Shown: positions 1 to 9,144, counted from the first letter of the stretch. The stretch is 53,621 bases of DNA from an uncultured archaeon (GCA_937138345.1 CAKZOW010000014.1:1-53621); one strand, 5' to 3'. A program made the numbers and translations. The notes: generated by a model not told the origin, from the letters alone.

Positions 1-1
1 A

Positions 2-319
2 TTTGCCTTAAATGGCTTGGTTTTGGGTTTATTATCACTATTGGATATGTCCAAAATCATAAGTGCACGTTTTAATAAAACCGTCGCTGCCTATACCATA
101 TTCAAAGTTTGCCTCCTCAGCGGATTCGGCATTTATCTCGGCAGGTTTCTACGTTTTAATTCATGGGATGTATTGACAAAACCTAAATCTGTATTCTTCG
201 AAACCCTTTACACGCTTAGAGAACCAAAGGCATGGTTGATAACTTTTGCTTTTGGAGGCTTTCTTTGGATTTTGTTTTTGGTATTGCAATCTGTTATGCA
301 AGTTAAAAGCACAAAATAA
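2..319 (+). CDS. DUF1361-like membrane protein, 5' truncated by window edge
   Basis: The frame is open from base 2 and the true start lies off the window; the TTG at 17 is not needed as a start. The residues include a GIYLGRFLRFNSWD-type stretch, which I recognise as the conserved core of DUF1361, a bacterial multi-pass membrane family common in Bacteroidetes. At least two hydrophobic segments are visible (around the VCLLSGFGIYLG stretch and the C-terminal AFGGFLWILFLVL). Its function is unknown. Base composition and codon use (GCC, CTC, CGG) differ from everything after about 1.35 kb, so it likely belongs to a different organism. Confidence 0.7.
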   Translation, partial: FALNGLVLGLLSLLDMSKIISARFNKTVAAYTIFKVCLLSGFGIYLGRFLRFNSWDVLTKPKSVFFETLYTLREPKAWLITFAFGGFLWILFLVLQSVMQVKSTK

Positions 320-360
320 ATAGACCTTTCATTTCTCTCCTTACTCATAAATAAAATACA

Positions 361-768
361 ATGAAACTAACGTTCAACAAAAACTACTTCATAGCCTTCC
401 TCCTACTCTTTGTAGCAGAAGTAGCCATTGCCTTCTACCTTAAATCGGGATTCATACGACATACCGTGGGTGACTTTTTGGTGGTCATACTCATTTATTG
501 CTTTTTGAAAAGTTTTTTGAATGCAAATTCGATTATTGTGGCGATTGTAACTTTATTCATTGCGTACATCATAGAACTTTTACAACTCACAGATTTTCTT
601 CTGTACTTAGGAATCAAACACCATAAATGGGCCAATCTAATTTTCGGAAATTCTTTTAGCATACAAGATCTTGTTGCTTATACACTAGGTATAGTAGTCA
701 CCCTGTATGTAGAAAGGACCAGAATGTTAAGAATATTTTCCAATTCATCCCCTAAAAATGGAGATTGA
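361..768 (+). CDS. DUF2809 family membrane protein
   Basis: A 135-residue protein with about four membrane segments. The pattern FIRHTVGDFLVVILIYCF near the N-terminus, then IIELLQL and SIQDLVAYTLGI, matches DUF2809, a small membrane family frequent in Bacteroidetes and Firmicutes; its role is not known. It lies 41 bp after the DUF1361-like gene, on the same strand, so the two could be cotranscribed. Its last 17 bases overlap the 3' end of the gene on the opposite strand. Composition again differs from the archaeal part of the window. Confidence 0.75.
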   Translation: MKLTFNKNYFIAFLLLFVAEVAIAFYLKSGFIRHTVGDFLVVILIYCFLKSFLNANSIIVAIVTLFIAYIIELLQLTDFLLYLGIKHHKWANLIFGNSFSIQDLVAYTLGIVVTLYVERTRMLRIFSNSSPKNGD

Positions 769-1282
769 AAACCTTCTTAGCTGATTTACATAATTTTGGG
801 CAATTGAATTCAAAACTAACTATTGGATGTACATCCGGAACACCTTGCTTTTTGCCTTCTACCAAATAAACAACATTTAGGGTCTGTACATTTATAGATG
901 CAAACTCAAGGTCAAAAGAAAATGATTCATCGATTAAATGAGGTTGTGTGACAGCTGCCAAATCAAGATCCTTATGAGCAATTCTATGACTGTAAAGTCC
1001 ATGCTCATTTGCGGTTGATGTAAAATTGGCATTTTGCACATCAGATTCATATTCCAACATTAGCCAACCGGCCATTCCGTTAGAGCCAGAAGGAGTTACA
1101 GGCAAAATAAATCGAAAACCACTTAAAGAGGTAACACCCAAGGGTATTGAAAATTTATCGTAGACAGATTCATCCCCGTAGTGAAAATCCACCATGTGGG
1201 ATACCCAGCACTTGGTCTTACAATTGCATTCGCAATCACTTTCTTTACAAAATGATTCTAACTTTTTTTTACTTTTTTTCAT
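752..1282 (-). CDS. Hypothetical protein, cysteine-rich N-terminus
   Basis: I do not recognise this 176-residue protein. I start it at the ATG at 1282 because the longer open frame (to 1435) runs across the likely join with archaeal DNA. The N-terminus holds a cysteine cluster (ESDCECNCKTKC) after a lysine-rich stretch, and CPKLC lies near the end; the middle is beta-rich and soluble, with no signal peptide. Cysteines could bind metal, but no family is evident. Tail-to-tail with the DUF2809 gene, it belongs to the bacteroidete-like segment. Confidence 0.6.
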   Translation of the reverse strand: MKKSKKKLESFCKESDCECNCKTKCWVSHMVDFHYGDESVYDKFSIPLGVTSLSGFRFILPVTPSGSNGMAGWLMLEYESDVQNANFTSTANEHGLYSHRIAHKDLDLAAVTQPHLIDESFSFDLEFASINVQTLNVVYLVEGKKQGVPDVHPIVSFEFNCPKLCKSAKKVFNLHF

Positions 1283-1360
1283 GGTATTGTTTTTAAAAAT
1301 TGAACATCGTAGGTATTCGGGGTCATAGTACTGTCTTTTCAATATACTTTTATTAATTAT
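1283..1360. other. Probable chimeric assembly join
   Basis: To the left are bacteroidete-like genes with mixed codon use; to the right an AT-rich archaeal reading frame starts without a plausible start codon. The archaeal frame is open only back to a TAG at 1326-1328 and its protein makes sense from about 1359, so the switch lies between roughly 1283 and 1360. I see no transposon ends, tRNA or integrase here that would explain a real insertion. Confidence 0.6.
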
Positions 1361-2678
1361 TTTACCACTTGCAGCATCATTTGGATCACCTAGAGGTGTT
1401 TGGGAAGTAGTTATAATTTTATACAATATTATCATTCCTGTAGGAGTATTTTATTTTGGTTCAACAATATTAAATTCAAAACCTTCCGGTGCTACAGCAA
1501 TTAAAACACCAAAATTAAAAAACATTAAACAGCTTCAAAAATATGAGTTAAAAGTTGGAGGTAAATCTGTCTATATCTCTGCAAAAATTCCTGCACTAGT
1601 AATCTTTGGTGTATTTCTTTTTATTGGACTCTTACCATTACTTATCCATTTTGGTGGTACAATCCCAAGTGATGCCTGCTCTAGTTCACTAGATAACACA
1701 ATAAATAATTTATTTTCTCCAATTGGTACCGAGCCATTTAATAATTTTCAAGAATTTAAATATATCTCAGAAGATACTTCAGGATATTGTTTTGGACCTT
1801 ATGGTACCTATCCTTCATTAATTAGTCTTTTCATACCACTCTCACTAGCATTCTCAATTGGATATTATTTAAGATTTAGATATAAAAATCTCATTAATTT
1901 ACGTGATAAAACAAAAAAATTAGAAAAAGAATTCCCCACAGCAACATTCCAATTAGGAAACAGAGTAAATGAAGGAATCTCAACAGAGCTAGCTTTTGGA
2001 GTTGTTGCTGAATCAATGAAAGGAACAGAAACAGGTGAATTTTTCTCTAAAATCGATAGTAATATTAAATTTAATGGAATGTCTGTTGAAAAAGCAATAT
2101 TTGATCCTGAAAAAGGAGCAATTGTACAATACCCTTCAGAGTTAATAACATCATCAATGAAAATTGTCGTACATGCTGTTGAGAAAGGACCTGAAATTAC
2201 AGCTAAGACACTAATTGATCTATCTCGTTACTTAAGTGAGATACATTCAGGGCAAGAAAGAATGAAAGATCTCTTAGCTGAGAGTCTTGGGTCAATGAAA
2301 GGTCAAGCAACATTTTTAGCACCTCTTATTTCAGGAATTGTGATTTCAATTGTTTCCCTAATTACTATGATTATGGGTTCTCTCTCAAATAGAATTGCAG
2401 ACACAACATCTTCTGTAGATACATCATCTGTTTCTTCTTTCATCGGAGATGGAATTCCAACATATTTATTTCAGTCAGTAGTAGGTATCTACATTGCTCT
2501 TCTCATTATTATTTTAATCTACATGACATCCCAACTAGAACAAGGAAATGATCCAATTTATATGAAATATCAAATCGGTGAAAAATTAATATCAGGTATG
2601 ACAAAATACTCCATAATTATTACACTAGGAATCATTCTCTTCACATTCATTGGTTCTAATGTACTTGGTTCAATTTAA
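1329..2678 (+). CDS. TadC/FlaJ-like type II/IV secretion membrane protein, 5' truncated
   Basis: The frame is open from 1329 but has no credible start; an ATG at 2016 is internal. Five hydrophobic segments are visible: after the first ~75 codons, before a KNLINLRDK stretch, and three in the C-terminal third. The soluble part between them (EFPTATFQLGNRVNEG, then AVEKGPEITAKTL and a final membrane block) matches the second GspF domain of archaeal FlaJ/TadC proteins, the inner-membrane platform of archaella, pili and secretion systems. The N-terminal half is missing because of the join near 1.3 kb. Pilin-like small proteins elsewhere in the window may use such a platform (inference). Confidence 0.75.
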   Translation, partial: YCLFNILLLIILPLAASFGSPRGVWEVVIILYNIIIPVGVFYFGSTILNSKPSGATAIKTPKLKNIKQLQKYELKVGGKSVYISAKIPALVIFGVFLFIGLLPLLIHFGGTIPSDACSSSLDNTINNLFSPIGTEPFNNFQEFKYISEDTSGYCFGPYGTYPSLISLFIPLSLAFSIGYYLRFRYKNLINLRDKTKKLEKEFPTATFQLGNRVNEGISTELAFGVVAESMKGTETGEFFSKIDSNIKFNGMSVEKAIFDPEKGAIVQYPSELITSSMKIVVHAVEKGPEITAKTLIDLSRYLSEIHSGQERMKDLLAESLGSMKGQATFLAPLISGIVISIVSLITMIMGSLSNRIADTTSSVDTSSVSSFIGDGIPTYLFQSVVGIYIALLIIILIYMTSQLEQGNDPIYMKYQIGEKLISGMTKYSIIITLGIILFTFIGSNVLGSI

Positions 2679-2695
2679 GAAACAGTTAGAAAAAG

Positions 2696-2705
2696 TTTAT
2701 AAATC
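2696..2705 (+). promoter_or_regulatory. TATA box of tRNA-Phe
   Basis: The sequence gtttataaat lies about 30 bases upstream of the tRNA 5' end, the usual archaeal BRE/TATA spacing. Confidence 0.6.
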
Positions 2706-2730
2706 AAAATGCTTTCTTTTTTATTGTAGA

Positions 2731-2803
2731 GGGGACTTAGCTCAGTTGGTAGAGCACCAGACTGAAGATCTGGGTGTCCCCGGTTCAAGTCCGGGAGTTC
2801 CCA
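2731..2803 (+). tRNA. tRNA-Phe (GAA)
   Basis: A complete cloverleaf: acceptor GGGGACT pairs with AGTTCCC (one G-U), D arm GCTC/GAGC, anticodon stem CCAGA/TCTGG with loop CTGAAGA giving anticodon GAA, T stem CCCGG/CCGGG with TTCAAGT loop, discriminator A. No intron, and the CCA end is not encoded (next bases are ctc), so CCA addition is needed. A T-run follows at 2807-2812. Confidence 0.97.
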
Positions 2804-2806
2804 CTC

Positions 2807-2812
2807 TTTTTT
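2807..2812 (+). terminator. T-run terminator after tRNA-Phe
   Basis: Six consecutive T residues lie just after the tRNA 3' end; archaeal RNA polymerase terminates on such U tracts. Confidence 0.5.
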
Positions 2813-2913
2813 AATTCTAAATAAACAATAAAATACATAATTAATGATACAATTATCTTCCAATAACAAGTTTTCACCAAAAAGTAAATAAACAAAACAA
2901 CTTCAATTATACT

Positions 2914-3363
2914 ATGAAAGTTGAAATACAATACTTAGCAAGATTATTCTCAGTAGTTCCTGGAAAAAACCGTACACATCCCATTAATTCTAGGAATGGT
3001 TTTGGTATTGAAGAGAGAAAAAAAAATAACACTGTAGCAATAGTATTCAACAATAATTCTATATCTCGTAGAAATTTTAAGCATAAAGAATGTGATTGGC
3101 TTGAAAAAGAACTCGGAGACAGAAGAAGACTAATTAGAGATAGTACATCATGTTTTCAGCAGAGCGATATACTCTTTCCAGAATCAATGGAATACCAAAG
3201 AGTAAAAGAAATAATCACATTAGAAGAGGTAACATATAGACCTAGAAAAGTTAAAGAGCCAGAAGATATTTTTCTCTACAAAACATTTTTCTATAGTGGT
3301 ATAGAACATAATGAAGTAGAAGAGAGAATAAAACAAAGACTTGATCAATTATTACTTAGATAG
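2914..3363 (+). CDS. Hypothetical basic soluble protein
   Basis: I do not recognise this 149-residue protein. It is rich in Arg, Lys and Glu, with two cysteines (in KHKECDW and STSCFQQ), no signal peptide and no membrane segment. Middle charged blocks (KELGDRRRLIRD) and the C-terminal NEVEERIKQRLDQLLL look helical. It follows the tRNA gene by 110 bp on the same strand; no clear TATA box is seen. It could be a lineage-specific protein. Confidence 0.6.
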   Translation: MKVEIQYLARLFSVVPGKNRTHPINSRNGFGIEERKKNNTVAIVFNNNSISRRNFKHKECDWLEKELGDRRRLIRDSTSCFQQSDILFPESMEYQRVKEIITLEEVTYRPRKVKEPEDIFLYKTFFYSGIEHNEVEERIKQRLDQLLLR

Positions 3364-3373
3364 TATAGATAAA

Positions 3374-3384
3374 GTATATAAAAG
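3374..3384 (+). promoter_or_regulatory. TATA box for the 3404 gene
   Basis: The stretch gtatataaaag is centred about 25 bases before the ATG at 3404, as expected for a leaderless archaeal transcript. Confidence 0.5.
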
Positions 3385-3403
3385 AAATAGATGAGTAATT
3401 ACT

Positions 3404-3853
3404 ATGTTTAATCCAATTTTATTAACCTCATTCATATTATACATCGCTGCACTACTAATAGGATTTAAAATTGGTAAGAAAAATAAAAAAAAACACAATA
3501 AACTCTATAAAAGGTTTAAATGGCCACTTTATGCATTAATCTATATCATATTCTTCCTAAGTATCTATCTTCTCTATGAAGCACAAAAACTCCAACCAAT
3601 GATGTCATTTATTCTAGTACTTAATGTGATGTTTATTATGTATTTTAGTGCATTTACATTCAAAGAAACAAGATGTTGGAAACAACACAGAATGATTCCA
3701 TATAATTTCCTTTTGATATTAGCAATTTACATTTGCTCAGAAATACTAGCAGATATTAGAATTAACTATTTTGTATTTTTAATTATTGTATATAGCATAT
3801 TAGAGTTTCAATTTGCGATCTTTTCATACAAACAAAAACTCATTTGGGATTAA
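3404..3853 (+). CDS. Five-pass hypothetical membrane protein
   Basis: A 149-residue protein with about five hydrophobic segments (residues 4-21, 40-60, 67-88, 97-115 and 119-140) and a very basic loop after the first (KKNKKKHNKLYKR), which places that loop in the cytoplasm. No conserved motif that I know. It has its own TATA box. The next gene follows closely, so they may be cotranscribed, but there is no functional hint. Confidence 0.6.
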   Translation: MFNPILLTSFILYIAALLIGFKIGKKNKKKHNKLYKRFKWPLYALIYIIFFLSIYLLYEAQKLQPMMSFILVLNVMFIMYFSAFTFKETRCWKQHRMIPYNFLLILAIYICSEILADIRINYFVFLIIVYSILEFQFAIFSYKQKLIWD

Positions 3854-3901
3854 TTTTTGAGTTATAGGAAACTAAATAAAAAAAGTAAATATACAAATAA
3901 T

Positions 3902-4324
3902 ATGTCATACGAAATTAAAACAAAAAAATCACAAAAAGACGTTATTGAATTTATTGAAGAAATAGAATTTGATTACAAACAAGACTTCAAAGATTTATTT
4001 AATATAATTAAAGAAGTTACCAAGGAAACACCATCAATATTTGGGGAAAATATAATAGGATTTGGTCTTTATTCATACGAATCAAAAGCTAAATGTAGTG
4101 GTGAGTGGTTTCATATTGGAATTTCACCTAGAAAAGCTGGAATTAGTCTCTATACTATGTGTTATCAAAATAATAAAGTAAATTCATTAAAAGAAAAATT
4201 AGATGGAGTAAAACTTGGAAAGGCATGTATAACAATTAAAAAATATGAAAAAGTAGACAAAGAAGTATTAAAAGAGTTAATCAAAGAAGCTTATAAAGAC
4301 TCTAAGAAAAGATATGAAAATTAA
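3902..4324 (+). CDS. DUF1801 domain protein
   Basis: The 140-residue protein matches DUF1801 (YdhG/YjbR-like fold) over its full length: SYEIKTKKSQKDVIEFI at the start, FGENIIGFGLYSYES, GEWFHIGISPRKAGISLY in the middle and LGKACITIKKYEKVDKEVLKELI at the end. I use the ATG at 3902 instead of a TTG at 3857 because the family begins here. Members are small cytosolic proteins of unknown biochemical role, common in bacteria, so it may have been acquired by transfer. Its last four bases overlap the convergent gene. Confidence 0.8.
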   Translation: MSYEIKTKKSQKDVIEFIEEIEFDYKQDFKDLFNIIKEVTKETPSIFGENIIGFGLYSYESKAKCSGEWFHIGISPRKAGISLYTMCYQNNKVNSLKEKLDGVKLGKACITIKKYEKVDKEVLKELIKEAYKDSKKRYEN

Positions 4325-4647
4325 TTATCTTTCTTTTTATTAGGTGAAGCATAGAATTGTGCATAAGGCGTAACTAATAATATTTTTTCAAATGAATTCA
4401 AATTATAACTATCCTCTAAAGCAGAAGAATTTACTCCGTAAGTTCCTGCTAAAATCAATGAATATGCACACCACCTACTAGCTTTTGATGGTAGAATAAT
4501 TGCAGGAATAGAAGTAAAAGGATTCAAAGTATATAATGCAAATCTTTCCAACTTAAATCTCCCACTAATACTCTTTGAACTTAAATAATTTGAAGTTGCA
4601 TCTAAGCTATTAGATAGTATTGTCTCAATAGATTGTAAATTTCTCAT
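4321..4647 (-). CDS. Hypothetical protein downstream of ATP synthase genes
   Basis: An unrecognised 108-residue protein starting 21 bp after the stop of atpD on the same strand, so it may be the last gene of that transcript. It is serine- and leucine-rich, with a weak hydrophobic centre (FTSIPAIILP) and a lysine-rich end (PNKKKDN). No signal peptide or known motif. It ends in a four-base overlap with the DUF1801 gene. Coding status is supported by start context and packing only. Confidence 0.5.
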   Translation of the reverse strand: MRNLQSIETILSNSLDATSNYLSSKSISGRFKLERFALYTLNPFTSIPAIILPSKASRWCAYSLILAGTYGVNSSALEDSYNLNSFEKILLVTPYAQFYASPNKKKDN

Positions 4648-4666
4648 CTTTAGAATAAAATTATTG

Positions 4667-4682
4667 GCTAATTTGATTTAGC
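4667..4682 (-). terminator. Short hairpin overlapping the atpD stop codon
   Basis: GCTAA and TTAGC form a 5-bp stem with a 6-base loop, covering the stop codon at 4668-4670. It is one of several such hairpins in the window; weak on its own. Confidence 0.3.
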
Positions 4683-5300
4683 ATCAATCTTAGCTTTGAT
4701 TTTTTTCAATGCAATAATTGCATCTCTTTCTTGTTCTTGAAGAGTTAATTTAACATAAGACTCTTGTTGTTCAAGCTTTGGTAGAATATTAAATTCTAAA
4801 CCATTAACTCTTCTTTTTGTTTTCTCAATTTCCTTAAGTAATCTAATCATTGCAGTTTCAACTTCAGCTACAACAATAATTTGTTTTACCAAATCCTCAT
4901 ATTTAGAAATTGTTTCATCCATCGTATAAGACGAGTAAATTGTTTTTTGTCTCTCAATTAAATCTCTTTTTGCAAATTCAGATTTAATTTCTGGAACAGT
5001 TAAACCCATAATATTTTTTGATTGAAAATCAACTAAATTTCTTCCTTTTGTAGTTTTTGAATAAAGTTTTAATTCAAGATCAAAAGTTAAAATTCTCGTT
5101 TTTGTAAGTGACTTCTTAGCTTGTTTAAATGTCTCAATCATCTCTGATCTTAAATCTTTTGCATTTTCAAGAAGTTTAAAAAAATCCATAACAAGACCAT
5201 CTCTTTTTTTTTTAAGTAAAGAGTGACCTTTTTTTGCCATAGAAATCTTACCTTTAAGCCTTAAAAGTTCTGATCTATTTGGGGAAATTGTCTCTGACAT
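4668..5300 (-). CDS. atpD: A-type ATP synthase subunit D
   Basis: A 210-residue protein of the V/A-ATPase D family, which forms the central rotor stalk inside the A3B3 head together with subunit F. The N-terminus has the family pattern PNRSELLRLKGKI followed by AKKGHSLLKKKRDGL, and both ends are long helices that would form the coiled coil. Gene order A-B-D is standard, with 7 bp to atpB. The protein acts at the cytoplasmic membrane in ATP synthesis or hydrolysis. Confidence 0.93.
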   Translation of the reverse strand: MSETISPNRSELLRLKGKISMAKKGHSLLKKKRDGLVMDFFKLLENAKDLRSEMIETFKQAKKSLTKTRILTFDLELKLYSKTTKGRNLVDFQSKNIMGLTVPEIKSEFAKRDLIERQKTIYSSYTMDETISKYEDLVKQIIVVAEVETAMIRLLKEIEKTKRRVNGLEFNILPKLEQQESYVKLTLQEQERDAIIALKKIKAKIDAKSN

Positions 5301-5307
5301 TTTTTAT

Positions 5308-6672
5308 CTAATAATATTTCTCTCTAAGATCTTTACCAACTTTAGTTAGTTCTTCTTTAGGAATCATTCTCATAAGTTCCCAGGCTAAATCTAAAGTTTG
5401 TGCAAATGATCTATCTTCATCTAAACCTTGCTGTAAGAATCTCTCCTCAAATGCCTTAGCAAAATTTAATTTTCTAAGATCTCTAGCACTTAAAGCTTCT
5501 TCACCTACAATAGCCACAAGTCCTCTCAGGTCTCTCCCTTCAGCATACAGCGCATAACACTGATCAGCTACTTTTGCGTGGTCTTCTCTAGTTTTACCTT
5601 CTCCAACTCCTTCTTTCATTAAACGTGAAAGGGATGGAAGAACATCAATACAAGGATAAATATTTTGTCTATATAAATCACGACCTAATTGAACTTGACC
5701 TTCAGTAATATATCCTGTTAAATCTGGAATTGGATGTGTTTTATCATCTCCTGGCATTGATAAAATAGGTAATTGTGTAACTGATCCTTTTTTACCTTTA
5801 ACTAAACCTGCTCGCTCATAAAGCATTGCTAAGTCCGTATACATGTATCCCGGATAACCTCTTCTCCCAGGAATTTCTTCTCTAGCGGCACCAATTTCCC
5901 TTAATGATTCACAATAATTTGTCATATCAGTCATAATAACTAATACATGCATTTCTTTTTCAAAAGCAAAATACTCTGCTGCAGTTAAAGCCATTCTTGG
6001 AGTAATTAATCTCTCAACTGAAGGATCATCTGCTTTATTCATAAATAAAATTGCATTATCAATTGCACCTGATTCCTCAAAGGATTTTTGGAATTTAAGA
6101 GCTTCTTCATTTGTAATTCCCATAGCTGCAAAAACAACAAGGAACTCTGACTTATCTCCCACCACTTTTGCTTGACGAGCAATTTGAAGTGCTAGATCAT
6201 TGTGAGGTAAACCTGAACCTGAAAAGATAGGTAATTTTTGTCCCCTAACTAGTGAAGTCATCATATCAATTGATGAAATTCCTGTTTGAATACAGTTATC
6301 AGGAAAAACTCTTGAATATGGATTAATTGCAGCACCAGTAATATCATGTTTTTTACCTGTAAGCTCAACACCACCATCTAGAGGAGCTCCAATTCCTGAG
6401 AGTACTCTTCCTTTAATAGAATCATCTAATTTCAGTGTTACAGGTTCTCCCATAAATTTAACTGAAACATCTTTTCCAATACCTTGTGTTCCCTCAAATA
6501 ATTGAACTACAACTTGATTTTCACTAGTCTCTAATACCTGACCAAATTTTTTCTCATTGTTAACATTTAACTCAACAACCTCTCCATATCCAACTGGATG
6601 TGTTTTTTCTACAAAAATTAAAGGTCCTGCTACTCTGTTAACTGTTTTATACTCTTTTTTTATACTAACCAT
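5308..6672 (-). CDS. atpB: A-type ATP synthase subunit B
   Basis: A 454-residue B subunit, the non-catalytic nucleotide-binding subunit alternating with A in the A3B3 ring. It begins near [16 protein letters not shown] and has the B-type motifs [15 protein letters not shown] (replacing the P-loop), [13 protein letters not shown] and [17 protein letters not shown] start it at ATG 6672 rather than an upstream TTG because [11 protein letters not shown] matches the usual beginning. It lies 30 bp after atpA and 7 bp before atpD. Confidence 0.95.
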   Translation of the reverse strand: MVSIKKEYKTVNRVAGPLIFVEKTHPVGYGEVVELNVNNEKKFGQVLETSENQVVVQLFEGTQGIGKDVSVKFMGEPVTLKLDDSIKGRVLSGIGAPLDGGVELTGKKHDITGAAINPYSRVFPDNCIQTGISSIDMMTSLVRGQKLPIFSGSGLPHNDLALQIARQAKVVGDKSEFLVVFAAMGITNEEALKFQKSFEESGAIDNAILFMNKADDPSVERLITPRMALTAAEYFAFEKEMHVLVIMTDMTNYCESLREIGAAREEIPGRRGYPGYMYTDLAMLYERAGLVKGKKGSVTQLPILSMPGDDKTHPIPDLTGYITEGQVQLGRDLYRQNIYPCIDVLPSLSRLMKEGVGEGKTREDHAKVADQCYALYAEGRDLRGLVAIVGEEALSARDLRKLNFAKAFEERFLQQGLDEDRSFAQTLDLAWELMRMIPKEELTKVGKDLREKYY

Positions 6673-6702
6673 TTTAATTAATAAAAAATAAATCAACATG
6701 CA

Positions 6703-8448
6703 TTAAGCATATTGTTTAATTAAATCCTCCATTTCTTTTGAAATTGCTTTAGTTACTTCCTTAAGTAACTCTGAATGCTCTTTTTCCATTCTTACATCAG
6801 CAATTTGATATTTAGTTTTTGAATCAATAATATTTGATACTGGAACTCCTTTTTGAAGAGCTTTTGAAGCTTCTTCTCTAAAGTGAAGTACTAGGTCAAT
6901 TAAATCATTTGATTTGTTAATTGGACAGTATTTATCAACTTCGTGAAATGCATTTTGTTGTAATAACTCTTCTCTAATTAATCTTGAAACTTCTAAAGTT
7001 AGTTGTTGATTTTCAGGTAATGAATCTGATCCAACTAATTGAACAATTTCCATTAACTTATCTTCTTCTTGAAGTAAATCCATTAAAGCTCTAATTTTAG
7101 ATGCCCAATTTTTATCAACTTCTTCTCTAAAGTAATCTCTTAGTGATTCATGATAAAGTGAATATGACTTTAACCAGTTAATTGACCAATAATGTCTTTT
7201 TTCAGCTAATTTTGCATCAAGTGCCCAGAAACATTTAGCAACCCTTAGAGTATTTTGAGTAACAGGCTCTGAAAAATCTCCACCCGCAGGACTCACAGCA
7301 CCAATTACTGTCACAGACCCTTCATCTCCATTCAAAGTAGTTACACGTCCAGCCCTTTCATAAAAGTTAGCCAATTTAGTAGACAAATACGCAGGATATC
7401 CTTCTTCACCAGGCATCTCTTCAAGTCTTGATGAAATTTCTCTCATAGCTTCAGCCCATCTTGAAGTACTATCAGCCATCATTGCAACATTGTATCCTTG
7501 ATCTCTGTAATATTCTGCAAGTGTCATACCAACATAAACTGATGCTTCTCTTGCAGCAACAGGCATGTTTGAAGTATTAGCAATAAGAATTGTTCTCTCC
7601 ATCATTGGTTTTCCAGTTTTTGGATCAATTAAATGAGGAAATTCTGATAATACTTCAGTCATTTCATTACCTCTCTCTCCACAACCAACATAAACTACAA
7701 TATCAGCATCTGACCATTTAGCAATTGATTGTTGTGTAACTGTTTTTCCTGCTCCAAAAGGACCTGGAAGTGCAGCAACACCTCCTTTAGCTACTGGAAA
7801 AAATACATCATATACTCTTTGTCCAGTATTAAGAGGAATTGATGGTGCAAGTTTTGTTGTGAATTTTCTTGGAACTCTTACTGGTTGGAATTGTGATAAC
7901 TTTAATTCAGTACCATCTGATAATTTACCTAGAACATCTTCTACTGTAAAGTCTCCTTTAGAAATTGACTCAACACTACCTTCGCATTTTTGAGGTGCTA
8001 ACACTTTGTGTTCAATATCGAATTCCTTAACTGTTCCAATAACTTGACCAGAAGTTACTGTGTCTCCTTTTTTCACAGTTGGAGTAAAAGTCCATTTCTT
8101 TTCATGTGAAATTCCATTTGCATCAACTCCTCTTTTAATGAAATGGCCCATCTCATCTTCTAAAACTTGAAGTGGTCTTTGAATACCATCATAAATTGAA
8201 CCTAAAAGACCAGGACCCACCTCAACTGAGAGCGGGAGCTCTGTATTTGTTACAGGTTCCCCTGGTTTAACACCAGTAGTATCTTCATAAACTTGAATAA
8301 TAAAAGAATCAGTATCAACACGAATTACTTCTCCCATTAATGCTTCATCTCCAACTCTTACAATATCAGACATCCTAACTTCAATTCCTGTTGCTTCCAC
8401 AACTGGACCTGAAACTCTAATAATTTTTCCTTGAGCTTTTTTTGCCAT
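6703..8448 (-). CDS. atpA: A-type ATP synthase catalytic subunit A
   Basis: A 581-residue catalytic A subunit with the P-loop GPFGAGKT at residues 229-236, the archaeal-type non-homologous insert before it (roughly residues 110-190), VYVGCGERGNEMTEVL, and MADSTSRWAEAMRE. Length is normal. It hydrolyses or makes ATP at the A/B interface. A TATA box at 8478 shows that it starts its own A-B-D transcript, separated from atpF by a gene on the other strand. Confidence 0.97.
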   Translation of the reverse strand: MAKKAQGKIIRVSGPVVEATGIEVRMSDIVRVGDEALMGEVIRVDTDSFIIQVYEDTTGVKPGEPVTNTELPLSVEVGPGLLGSIYDGIQRPLQVLEDEMGHFIKRGVDANGISHEKKWTFTPTVKKGDTVTSGQVIGTVKEFDIEHKVLAPQKCEGSVESISKGDFTVEDVLGKLSDGTELKLSQFQPVRVPRKFTTKLAPSIPLNTGQRVYDVFFPVAKGGVAALPGPFGAGKTVTQQSIAKWSDADIVVYVGCGERGNEMTEVLSEFPHLIDPKTGKPMMERTILIANTSNMPVAAREASVYVGMTLAEYYRDQGYNVAMMADSTSRWAEAMREISSRLEEMPGEEGYPAYLSTKLANFYERAGRVTTLNGDEGSVTVIGAVSPAGGDFSEPVTQNTLRVAKCFWALDAKLAEKRHYWSINWLKSYSLYHESLRDYFREEVDKNWASKIRALMDLLQEEDKLMEIVQLVGSDSLPENQQLTLEVSRLIREELLQQNAFHEVDKYCPINKSNDLIDLVLHFREEASKALQKGVPVSNIIDSKTKYQIADVRMEKEHSELLKEVTKAISKEMEDLIKQYA

Positions 8449-8477
8449 TTTGTATAGAAAATAGTAAAATAAGACGG

Positions 8478-8486
8478 TTTATAAAA
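8478..8486 (-). promoter_or_regulatory. TATA box of atpA-atpB-atpD
   Basis: The stretch tttataaaa lies about 30 bases upstream of the atpA ATG, making A-B-D a separate transcription unit from K-E-C-F. Confidence 0.55.
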
Positions 8487-8610
8487 GTTAGTAAAAGCGC
8501 ATTAAAATATACAATAAAATAAAATAAATAAGAAAATAAAAAGTAAAAAAATCCTGTGAAAATAAGGAAAATAGAAGAAAAAATATAAAGAAGAAAAACA
8601 AATCAATACT

Positions 8611-9144
8611 ATGTTTTTAAGAAGTAAGTCTAAAGAGATTACAAATACTACGCCCAATAAAAATTATGAAAGTGAATACTTAAATTCACTCCAAGAATTT
8701 TTAGACTTAGAGTATCCAATATTATACCTCAAAAAAGATGCCTTCGTTTTTAATAAAAGACCCAGTAGTATAAAAAGTCTCGAAAATATTGTAATTGAAG
8801 GTCCAATGGTTTTAAAAATTCCAAATTATAGAGAAGAAAGACCCCAAATAGAATTACTTTTTTCTAACTTCGAAGAAATGCAACAACATGCAAAAATATT
8901 TAATTTTCCCATTAAAAAAGGACCGATAGGTGAAATAAAGACAATTAAAGTTGCCCATACATACTTACCACAAAATAGCACATTAAAAGTAGAAATGGTT
9001 GAGTTAAAATACTTCCAATTAATAGAAATGGCGTACACACAGAGATATTGTGAGGGTTTTTTATATCAAGCAACCCAAGACCCAACTCCGATAAAAGAAA
9101 ATATAAGAAAATATCTTTCTCAATTAAAAATGTTAAGAGAATGA
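8611..9144 (+). CDS. Hypothetical protein inserted in the ATP synthase locus, opposite strand
   Basis: I do not recognise this 177-residue soluble protein. It sits between atpF and atpA but reads the other way, with an AT-rich leader containing a TATA-like aatataaag about 27 bases before its ATG. The sequence mixes beta-like patches (IVIEGPMVLKIP) with helices, and the end (IKENIRKYLSQLKML) is helical; one cysteine. No signal peptide. Its stop region and that of atpF form a shared inverted repeat (AAGAGAA at 9135, TTCTCTT at 9162). A link to ATP synthase function is not shown. Confidence 0.65.
   Translation: MFLRSKSKEITNTTPNKNYESEYLNSLQEFLDLEYPILYLKKDAFVFNKRPSSIKSLENIVIEGPMVLKIPNYREERPQIELLFSNFEEMQQHAKIFNFPIKKGPIGEIKTIKVAHTYLPQNSTLKVEMVELKYFQLIEMAYTQRYCEGFLYQATQDPTPIKENIRKYLSQLKMLRE

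Noticed and set aside
1283-1435. N-terminal extension of the Cys-rich bacteroidete-like protein
   Set aside because: It runs across the probable join and its residues are antisense to the archaeal membrane protein; ATG at 1282 is the better start.
2731-2803. Intron or unusual structure in the tRNA
   Set aside because: The anticodon arm is a standard 5-bp stem with a 7-base loop, and the gene has 73 bases.
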